Source of the DNA: Myxococcus stipitatus
Lineage (GTDB): Bacteria > Myxococcota > Myxococcia > Myxococcales > Myxococcaceae
Assembly: GCF_021412625.1 (NCBI RefSeq)
Contig: NZ_JAKCFI010000008.1
Span: 248,001-312,000, forward strand
Length of the DNA stretch: 64,000 nucleotides
Reading direction: 5' to 3'
The position numbers and the translations under genes were made by a program. Position 1 is the first letter of the stretch. Each line of letters opens with the position of its first letter. Under the pieces are notes generated by a model, which worked only from the letters and a program-made list of their open reading frames with translations, searched no databases and was not told where the DNA came from. Below are positions 25,721-33,247 of this stretch, piece after piece.

Positions 25721-26137
25721 GGGGTTCGCCTCCTGTCCGGCCCACCGGGGCCCACGTCCGCTCGGCGCGAGGCGCCCGGCGCGACATGCCCCGAATGGTG
25801 GGGACGCTGCTCCCGGCATGCCTGGGCGGTGAGGACACGGCTCGTCCTCCCGGGCCCCCGACGAGCGGGCGGACGTTCCCACTCCAGGGGTGTCGTCAGG
25901 GAATGCACGCGGCTCCCTCACCTGGGGGACAGGCTGCCGTGAGGTGGCAGCGGACTTCACATTCCATGAAGCGGAAGGGCCTGGGTGGAGAGCCCGAGCG
26001 ACGAGGGCAAGGAGGCGGGGTGTCGGGGGTGACGGAGCGGCCGTCCTCCAGGGCAGTCCCACGCCACCCCACGTCTGCGCAATGTCCGGACAGCGGAACG
26101 AGGTGCATCGCAGGGTGGCGGGGAGAGGGGAAGCGCC
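25721..26137. other. 417-bp gap between divergent genes
   Basis: No gene is recognised. The gap lies between the minus-strand hemerythrin gene and the plus-strand reductase gene, so it should contain both promoters. I saw no palindrome or terminator with support. Confidence 0.5.
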
Positions 26138-27121
26138 GTGAACATCGTGATGAATGACGTATTGCGCGTCCGGGTGGCTCGAATCAGCCAGGAAGCCAAG
26201 GGCATCCGCTCATTCGAACTGGTGGGAGAGGAGGCCGGGGCGCTCCCCGCCTTCGAGGCGGGTGCCCACCTCGACGTGCGGGTGCCCGGGCCGGAGACGT
26301 CGCTGCGCTCGTACTCGCTCTGCAACGACCCCGAGGAGACGCATCGCTACGTCATCGCCGTGCAGCGCGAGGAGCACGGCCGGGGCGGCTCGCGCGCGAT
26401 GCACGAGCACGTGCGCGAGGGCGACGTGCTCGTGGTCAGCCCGCCTCGCAACGACTTCCCCCTGCTCTTCGCGCGCAGCTACGTGCTGGTGGCGGGAGGC
26501 ATCGGCATCACTCCGCTGCTGGCCATGGCGCGTCAGCTCGAGCGCACCGGCGCGAACTACCGCCTGTACTGTTGCGTCCGCGAGCCCGCGCGCGCCGCGT
26601 TCCGCGAGGCGCTGTCGTCACCGCCCTTCAAGGACAAGGTGCTCTTCCACTTCGATGGTGGAGACCCGGCCAAGGGGCTGGACCTCGACGCGCTGCTCTC
26701 CTCGCGCGCGCCGGGCTCGCGCCTGTACTGCTGCGGCCCCGCCGGGTTGATGAAGGCGGTGCGCGACACCGCCACGCGGCACCGCTGGCCCTGGGAGAAG
26801 GTCCACTTCGAGTCCTTCTCCGCCGAGGGCGCGGGCGCCGCGAGCGGGAAGGAGGACCGGGACTTCGAGGTGACCATCCGCAGCACCGGGCAGGTGCTGA
26901 ACGTGCCCAGGGGACAGTCGGTCCTCAACGTGCTGCGCCGCAACGGCCTGCGCGTTCCCAGTGAATGCGAGGCGGGCTCGTGCGGGACGTGCGTCACCCG
27001 CGTCTGCGAAGGACAGGTGGAGCACCGGGACACGTTCTTCGAGCAAGGGAGCGCGAACGACGAGCGCATGCTCGTCTGCGTGTCACGCGCCCGCTCGAAG
27101 CGATTGGTGCTGGACCTGTAG
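26138..27121 (+). CDS. Ferredoxin-NAD(P) oxidoreductase, phthalate/vanillate reductase type
   Basis: A 327-residue single-chain reductase in the order FMN/FAD-binding, NAD-binding, then a C-terminal plant-type [2Fe-2S] ferredoxin, the class IA layout of phthalate dioxygenase and vanillate demethylase reductases. Marks are RSYSLCND (flavin), VAGGIGITPLLAM and YCCGPAGLMKAV (NAD), and CEAGSCGTCVTRVC for the cluster. It passes electrons from NAD(P)H to a Rieske oxygenase, but no oxygenase gene is adjacent. The GTG has GGGAGAGGGG about nine bases upstream, which favours it over the internal ATG at 26150. It converges on the hybrid kinase gene with no gap. Confidence 0.9.
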   Translation: MNIVMNDVLRVRVARISQEAKGIRSFELVGEEAGALPAFEAGAHLDVRVPGPETSLRSYSLCNDPEETHRYVIAVQREEHGRGGSRAMHEHVREGDVLVVSPPRNDFPLLFARSYVLVAGGIGITPLLAMARQLERTGANYRLYCCVREPARAAFREALSSPPFKDKVLFHFDGGDPAKGLDLDALLSSRAPGSRLYCCGPAGLMKAVRDTATRHRWPWEKVHFESFSAEGAGAASGKEDRDFEVTIRSTGQVLNVPRGQSVLNVLRRNGLRVPSECEAGSCGTCVTRVCEGQVEHRDTFFEQGSANDERMLVCVSRARSKRLVLDL

Positions 27122-30100
27122 TCAGGCGGCCCAGCCGGAGGACTCCCGCCGCGAGCGGGCGACCTCCTCCCGCACCAGTCCGCGCAGCGCCTCCGGGTCG
27201 AACGGCTTCTCCACGCGCGGGTTCTCCACGCGCTCCAGGAAGTTGCGCGCCGTCGGCGTGAAGGCGCCCCCGGTGATGAAGACCACGCGCTCCGCCACCG
27301 AGGGCACCGTGCGACGGAGGGCCTCGTACAGGTCCATGCCCGTCATCTCCGGCATCATCAGGTCGCAGAGCACCACGTCGTAGCGGGGTGGCTCTGGCTG
27401 AAGCAGGCGCTCCAACGCCTGACGCGCGCCCACCACCACGTCGACGTCGTTCTCCCGCGCCAGCGTGCGTCGGATGGCACCGCTCACCAGCGCGTCGTCG
27501 TCCACCACGAGCACCCGCCCTCGCACCGGCTTCGGGGGCACCACCTCGGCGGGCGCCTCGCCCGGGAGGTCACCCGCTCCAGGCCCGGGTCCTCCCGTGG
27601 ACAGCGACGCCCCATGGGGGACGGGCGCGCGGCCTTCGCTCGGTGTGGCGGGGGGCCGCGCCGTGGACGCACGCTCCATACCGAATCCCCCGGTGGGGTC
27701 CTGCTCGTGCCCATGGCGGGCACCGCCCTCGTGGAGGCCCGCGCCCACCGTGGGAGCGCCTGGCCGAGTGGCCGGCCGCTCCATCGACGCACGGGCGGCA
27801 TCCGCTCCGTTGTGATGGGCCCGGTCGGTGCGCGGACTCGAGGACGAAGCGGAGCGCTCGTGCGCGGTTCGTGGATCGTGAGAGGCGTCGTCCGGTGCGC
27901 CCGTGCGCGGCCGAACGTCCTCGCTCCCGTGACGGGTTTCGGAGAGTCCCGGGCGCGCCATGCCCATCGCGACCTCGGCGGTGGGCCCCACGGTGGTGCT
28001 CGGAGATGTTCCAGGCCCCATCCCTGGTGTGCCGGAGGTCCACTCCGGGACGGAGCGTCCGTGCGCCTCCGCCGACAATGTGGACAGTCCCGGCATGGTT
28101 CCCGCCGTCCGCTCTGTCACGGGACGTCCGAGGGGACGGCCCGCCAGCTCGGGCTCGGACATCCGAGCCGCGCCGCCAGTCGCGGACATCTGTGGAGAGA
28201 GAGCATCTTGCCCCTCAAGGACCCGCTCTCCGATGGAGTGGCCACCAGGACCCGACGATGAGACGGGCAGTCCCGGTGCCCGCTCCGCGGAGCGACTCCC
28301 GACGGCGCTCTCCGGAACGGAGGCGGAGGCAATGCCCGCCGCGCCCGAGTCCTGCTCCGTCACCGTGCGCTCCCCAGGACTCCATTTCTCCGACGTCCAC
28401 TGCGCTCCGAGGTTCGAGGATGAGACGGGTGTTCCCGGCATTCGCTCCGTGCCGTGACTCCCGATGGAACTCGCCGGCATGGAGGGATGACTCGCCGTCC
28501 CCCGCGCGCTCTCCGCTGATGTGACGGACGATTCTGGCTCACCCGAGGTCCACTCCGGGTCCAGGGAGCCAGCGGACCCCGTGGCCCCGGCGTGCACTCC
28601 CGTCCCCGACGACCCATCCGTCGCCTCGCGCCCGTCGAGCCCCGCCGACACGGTCGGAATCCCTGTCGTCGCCGAGGTCCGCTCCGTCACGGAGCGAGCC
28701 GCACGCGACGACTCGTCGACGGCGGGCACGCCCCGGGACGACGACACGCGGTCCGCCACCGGCCTGTTCCCCAACGTCGGGTAGCCGCTCATCGAGAGGC
28801 GCGCGTCCCGAGGACGCCCCAGCACCTCCGAGGAGGACCGCGTCCCCGCGTCCTTCGCCCGGCGCAGCATGACCCGGAAGACGGAGCCCTTGCCCAGCTC
28901 GCTCTCCACGGAGATGGAGCCGCCCATGGCCGTCACGTACGCATGACACAGCGACAGCCCCAGCCCCGTGCCCACGCCCACCGGCTTCGTCGTGTAGAAC
29001 GGGTCGAAGATACGACCGAGCGACTCCGGCGAAATCCCGCTCCCCGTGTCGCGCACCTCCGCCACCGCCCACCCGTCCGGGCCCGCGCGAGTGACGAGGC
29101 GCACCTCGTTCTCCTCCGCGCGCCCCTCCGGCAACGCCTGCGCCGCGTTGATGAGCAGGTTCAGGAACACCTGCGCCAGCCGCGCCTCGTTCCCCTCCAC
29201 CCACGTCACGTCGCCGTAGTCCCGCACCACCTTCGCGCGAGGACGCAGCTCGCCCATGGCGATCTTCACCGCGGAGTCGAGCACCTCCGCCAGCTCCACC
29301 GGCCCCTGCTTCTCGTCGTCCGGCCGAGAGAAGGTCTTCAGGTCCCGCACGATGCGCCGCACGCGGTCCGCGCCATGCAACGCCTCGCGCAGCGCCTGGC
29401 TCACCTCGCGCAAGCGGGAGCCCGCGTCGCGCCGGTCCCCCAGCTCCTTCGCGAGCGCCTCCGACTCCTCGCTCGCGTGCTCCAGGTTCGACACGATGTA
29501 CGCCAGCGGGTTGTTGATTTCGTGCCCCACGCCCGCGGCGAGCTGCCCCACCGCCGCCATGCGTCCGGCCTGGACCAGCTGCGCCTGCGTCTGCCGCAGC
29601 GTCCGCACGTTCGCCTCGAGCTCCTCGTTCGCCCGAGCCAGCTCCCGCGTGCGCTCCTGCACGCGCGCCTCCAACCACCGCTCGCGCGCCTTCAGCTGCC
29701 CCACGCGCAACAGGTACACGCTGACGCCCAGCATCCCCATGCCCAGCACGAACAGCGCCCAGAAGTCCGTGCGCTGCCAGAGGCTCGGCTCCAGCAGCAC
29801 GTCCAGCGTCACCGGCTCCGTCCACTGCCCGTCACGCCCCTCCGCCTGGACCTCGAAGCGGAAGCGCCCCGGCCGAAGCCCCGTGTACGTCGCCCGGCGC
29901 ACCTCCGCCCGCACCCAGCCGTCGTCGTGCCCCACCAGCCGGTAGCGGAACGGCAGCCGCGCCGCGTCCCCCGGCGTGAAGGCCGTGAAGCGGATGTCCA
30001 ACCGCGACCCATCCGGCCGCAGCTCCACCGGACTCACCACCTCCACCGGCTGCCCCTGGACCCGCACCTCCTCGATGCGCACCTCCGGCGCCTGGCGGCT

Positions 30101-32041
30101 GGCGCTCAGGCGCACCGGGTCCACGACGATGGCGCCCTGAATCGTGGTGAACCACAGTCGCCCGTCCCGCCCCCGCCACCCCGACGGCTGCGTGTTGCCG
30201 TTGCACTCCGCGCTGCGCATGCCGTCGCGCTGGTCGAACCCCATGGCCTGCAAGCGCGACCGCTTGCCCTCCGCCACGTCGTCCAGGTCGCGCCGCGACA
30301 CGCGGGACACCCCCTTGTTGCTGCTCATCCACAGGTGCCCGTCACCGTCCGACACGATGCTGAACACCGCGTCGTCGTACAGCCCCTGCATCGACACCGT
30401 GTAGCGGACCCAGTTCCCGTTGCGCCACCGCCCCAACCCCGACTCCGTGCCCACCCACACCGTGCCGTCCGCGTCCGCCAGGAGCGACAGCACCACCTCG
30501 CCCGGCAGCCCATCCTTCACCGTGAAGCGGCGCAGCCCCTTGCCCTCCTCGTAGCGCCACAACCCGCCCTCGGAGCCGAACCACATGGCGCCGGACGCGT
30601 CCTCCGCCATGACGATGATGGGCTGGACGAGGCCCTGCTTCGCCCCGAACACCGTGACGTCGCCACCGCGCACCCGCGCCAGGCCCTTGCGCGTGCCGAA
30701 CCACGCGGAGCCTCGCGAGTCGATGAGCATCGCCGTCACCACGTCGTCCGGCAGGCCCTGCGTGAGCGCCGTGCGCACGAAGCGCTGTCCGTCGTACTGG
30801 AACGCGCCGGCGTTGGAGCCCACCCACAGCGTGCCGTCCGGCGCCTCGTGCAACGCGGTGATGACCGCGTCCGAGCCGCCCCCGAAGTCATCCACGTGGA
30901 GGATGCGCCCGTCGCGCAGCCGGAACAGCCCGCCCCCCACCGTGCCCAGCCACACCGTGCCGGAGCGGTCCTCCAACACCGTGCTCACCGTCTCGTTCGA
31001 CAGGCCCTCCGGGATGCCGTACGTCGCGAACGGCCCGTCCCTCAGGCGGAACAGGCCCGAATACGTGCCCACCCAGAGGTTGCCGTCGCGGTCCTCCAGC
31101 AGCGACAACACCTCCGCGTCCGCCAACCCCGCGCCGTGCAGGGGCGCGCTGAAGCCATCCGCCTCGCGCCGCACCAGCCCGCCGCGTCGCGTGCCCACCC
31201 AGAGGTTGCCCCGGCTGTCCGACAACAGCGACGTGACGCCCGCGGGCAGGCCATCCACCGCCGTGAAGCGCCGCGCCACCGTCCCGTTCCACGACACGAG
31301 CCCGGAGTCCGTGCCCATCCACAACCCACCGGACGCGTCCCGGAACAGCGCCGTCACCTCCGGCCGCGCGTCCGGGCCAGGCACCGGGAACGGGTGCGGC
31401 TCCAGCTGCCCGCCCGTCATCAACGCCACGCCGCTCTTCGTCCCCACCCACAGCCGGTTGTCCCCGCCCGCGTGCGCGAGCGCGGTGATGACCGGGGAGG
31501 GGAGCCCGTCCGCCTCCGTGTATTGACGCGCCACGCCCCCGCTCAGGGGCACCTGCCACAGCCCTCCCGTCGTGCCGACCCACAGCACGCCCTCGCCCAC
31601 CAGCAGCTCCTCGACGCGCACGCCCTCCAGCGGCGCGGAGGCGCCCGGCGCCCGCTCGAAGCGACCGTTGGAGTACGTCACCAGGCCCTGGTCCGTGCCC
31701 ACCCACAGCACGCCGGACGCGTCCTCCGCGAGCGCCTTGATGGTGTGGTTGCGCAGCTCCGGCGTGTTGCGCTTGTCGAACACGACGAAGCGCGCGCCGT
31801 CGAAGCGCGCCAGGCCCTCCCACGTGCCCAGCCACAGGTAGCCGTCACGCGTCTGCGCCAACGACAGCAGGCTGTTCTGCGGGAGCCCATCGTCGCTGCG
31901 CCAGGAGTCCTGGCTGAACTGGGAGACACGGCGTTGCGGGTCCAGGGCATGACCCGTCCCCGCCAGGACGAGCCCGACGACGAAGACGAGTCCGACCAGC
32001 CCGCGCCACACCGCGCGGAGCCGCTGCCCCGAGATGACCAT
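27122..32041 (-). CDS. Propeller-type hybrid histidine kinase with receiver domain
   Basis: A 1639-residue sensor. It has a signal or membrane anchor (WRGLVGLVFVVGLVLAG), then a periplasmic two-component propeller of about 14 Reg_prop repeats (marks LWVGTxSGL), a Y_Y_Y domain near 680-750, one membrane segment at about 754-780, and a kinase core. The H-box is GVGHEINNPLAYIVSN near residue 840; ATP-binding motifs include VRDTGSGISPE and GTGLGLSLC. A ~440-residue low-complexity linker (about 1063-1500) separates the kinase from a C-terminal receiver (1507-1639) with VDDD, the phospho-acceptor D in LCDLMMPEMTG and K in RVEKPF. It likely senses an extracellular sugar or envelope signal, as similar regulators do. 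Confidence 0.9.
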   Translation of the reverse strand: MVISGQRLRAVWRGLVGLVFVVGLVLAGTGHALDPQRRVSQFSQDSWRSDDGLPQNSLLSLAQTRDGYLWLGTWEGLARFDGARFVVFDKRNTPELRNHTIKALAEDASGVLWVGTDQGLVTYSNGRFERAPGASAPLEGVRVEELLVGEGVLWVGTTGGLWQVPLSGGVARQYTEADGLPSPVITALAHAGGDNRLWVGTKSGVALMTGGQLEPHPFPVPGPDARPEVTALFRDASGGLWMGTDSGLVSWNGTVARRFTAVDGLPAGVTSLLSDSRGNLWVGTRRGGLVRREADGFSAPLHGAGLADAEVLSLLEDRDGNLWVGTYSGLFRLRDGPFATYGIPEGLSNETVSTVLEDRSGTVWLGTVGGGLFRLRDGRILHVDDFGGGSDAVITALHEAPDGTLWVGSNAGAFQYDGQRFVRTALTQGLPDDVVTAMLIDSRGSAWFGTRKGLARVRGGDVTVFGAKQGLVQPIIVMAEDASGAMWFGSEGGLWRYEEGKGLRRFTVKDGLPGEVVLSLLADADGTVWVGTESGLGRWRNGNWVRYTVSMQGLYDDAVFSIVSDGDGHLWMSSNKGVSRVSRRDLDDVAEGKRSRLQAMGFDQRDGMRSAECNGNTQPSGWRGRDGRLWFTTIQGAIVVDPVRLSASRQAPEVRIEEVRVQGQPVEVVSPVELRPDGSRLDIRFTAFTPGDAARLPFRYRLVGHDDGWVRAEVRRATYTGLRPGRFRFEVQAEGRDGQWTEPVTLDVLLEPSLWQRTDFWALFVLGMGMLGVSVYLLRVGQLKARERWLEARVQERTRELARANEELEANVRTLRQTQAQLVQAGRMAAVGQLAAGVGHEINNPLAYIVSNLEHASEESEALAKELGDRRDAGSRLREVSQALREALHGADRVRRIVRDLKTFSRPDDEKQGPVELAEVLDSAVKIAMGELRPRAKVVRDYGDVTWVEGNEARLAQVFLNLLINAAQALPEGRAEENEVRLVTRAGPDGWAVAEVRDTGSGISPESLGRIFDPFYTTKPVGVGTGLGLSLCHAYVTAMGGSISVESELGKGSVFRVMLRRAKDAGTRSSSEVLGRPRDARLSMSGYPTLGNRPVADRVSSSRGVPAVDESSRAARSVTERTSATTGIPTVSAGLDGREATDGSSGTGVHAGATGSAGSLDPEWTSGEPESSVTSAESARGTASHPSMPASSIGSHGTERMPGTPVSSSNLGAQWTSEKWSPGERTVTEQDSGAAGIASASVPESAVGSRSAERAPGLPVSSSGPGGHSIGERVLEGQDALSPQMSATGGAARMSEPELAGRPLGRPVTERTAGTMPGLSTLSAEAHGRSVPEWTSGTPGMGPGTSPSTTVGPTAEVAMGMARPGLSETRHGSEDVRPRTGAPDDASHDPRTAHERSASSSSPRTDRAHHNGADAARASMERPATRPGAPTVGAGLHEGGARHGHEQDPTGGFGMERASTARPPATPSEGRAPVPHGASLSTGGPGPGAGDLPGEAPAEVVPPKPVRGRVLVVDDDALVSGAIRRTLARENDVDVVVGARQALERLLQPEPPRYDVVLCDLMMPEMTGMDLYEALRRTVPSVAERVVFITGGAFTPTARNFLERVENPRVEKPFDPEALRGLVREEVARSRRESSGWAA

Positions 32042-32535
32042 GCCGTCCCCCAGTGTCCGGCAGAAATGGCCGCGAGGCCAAACCCCCGCCATTCACCGAT
32101 AGTGGAACGTTGGTCATAACGGCCTCGGCAACAGCGGCGGGGGACCACCTTCCCCCCCACGACACCCAAACTTCCCCCCGCCGCTGTCGCCTCGTACGCC
32201 ACCACCGCCGGCCCCAAGAGCCGCGCTCCCGGAAAGCCGGGGCCATGGCCCGAGCGCTCATCGCCTCGAGGCTCCGGTGGTGGAGGAAGCCTCGCCGCAT
32301 CGCGCTGGGAGGAAGATGGGAAGCGCCAAAATTCCGCGCCACTGCGGGAAGAAGACAGCAGTCACGTCCCCCGGTGTGCCCAGGCGACCCGGTGGCGCAT
32401 GCCTTCCCGCCCGCCGCGACAGGCGCGGGCCCCCTGGCGGGTCGCCACGGTCCGCCATCAGCGGACACACGGCGCGCGAGCCGACTTCCCGCGCGCGCGC
32501 GCCGGTCTATGCTGCGCGCCCCGAAAAGAGGGCGG
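32042..32535. other. 494-bp gap between divergent genes
   Basis: No gene is supported. It should hold the promoters of the hybrid kinase (minus) and the RDD-like gene (plus). A perfect inverted repeat at 32131-32187 is the only structure noted. Confidence 0.55.
32131..32187. repeat. 13-bp perfect inverted repeat
   Basis: ACAGCGGCGGGGG (32131-32143) and CCCCCGCCGCTGT (32175-32187) are exact inverted copies around a C-rich 31-base loop. It lies about 90 bases upstream of the hybrid kinase start and could fold in its leader RNA or serve as a binding site. Confidence 0.55.
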
Positions 32536-33216
32536 ATGAGCGACGGGGTGTTGTTCTCGACGGACAGGGTGAGCACCGAGGCCCGCTACCAGTGGCGGCT
32601 GTGGGGCGCGGACGTGTTGGACCTGGCGACGGCGGCGCTCGTCGGCTGGGCCGCGCTGCGGGGGCTGGAGCAGGAGCGGACGCCCGGGAAGATGGTGCTC
32701 GCCATGACACTGGCCTGGCTCGCGCTGTCCGGCGTGGGTGGGCTGACGGGCAGGACGCTGTGGCGGCAGCTGTGGGGGGTGCGGCTGGTGCGCGGCGGTC
32801 GTCCTCCGGGCGCGCTCCGGGGCGTCCTCCGCGGGCTGACCACCCCGGTGGATCTCCTCCTGACGGTCGTGCTGCTGCGCCGGCCCTTCGATACGGCGTT
32901 GGGTCTGTACGCGGAGCAGGCGGCCGCGAGCGCGCGGGCCTGGTTCAAGGGCCTGACGTGGCAGCTCCCCTGGGTGGGGGTGCTCGCGGGCACGGCGTGG
33001 CTGCTCGTCACGCCGACGCGCGCGGAGATGCTCAAGTACCTGGGGCGGACGTTGACGGGCTGGCACTGCTGCCATGGGACGCGGGACGTGACGAGGGAGT
33101 GCCGCGCGTCGCTGGACCGCGCCGTGCGCGACGCCCGCGCCCACCCGGACGACGCGCAACTGCGCGCCGTGGTGGCCGACTGTCCGGTGGCCACCCAGCG
33201 CCTGGGCGCGGACTGA
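32536..33216 (+). CDS. RDD-like membrane protein with Cys-bearing tail
   Basis: A 226-residue integral membrane protein. Hydrophobic segments are at roughly 22-42 (GADVLDLATAALVGWAALRG), 52-68, 100-115 and 140-160; RQLWGVRLVRGGRPPGALRGVLRG is the typical RDD amphipathic motif between helices. RDD proteins may act as small transporters or ion exchangers, but the function is unclear. The last ~55 residues are soluble, with the unusual cluster WHCCHGTRDVTREC and a further Cys (ADCPVATQ), perhaps disulfide-bonded outside the membrane. The start is supported by position rather than by a strong ribosome site. It converges on a Ser/Thr kinase gene. Confidence 0.65.
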   Translation: MSDGVLFSTDRVSTEARYQWRLWGADVLDLATAALVGWAALRGLEQERTPGKMVLAMTLAWLALSGVGGLTGRTLWRQLWGVRLVRGGRPPGALRGVLRGLTTPVDLLLTVVLLRRPFDTALGLYAEQAAASARAWFKGLTWQLPWVGVLAGTAWLLVTPTRAEMLKYLGRTLTGWHCCHGTRDVTRECRASLDRAVRDARAHPDDAQLRAVVADCPVATQRLGAD

Positions 33217-33247
33217 GCGGCGCCCCCAAGGCCCAGGGCCCCGGGCT

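Noticed and set aside
28592-32119. A 1175-codon open frame on the plus strand
   Set aside because: It is the antisense shadow of the hybrid histidine kinase, whose domains are unambiguous.
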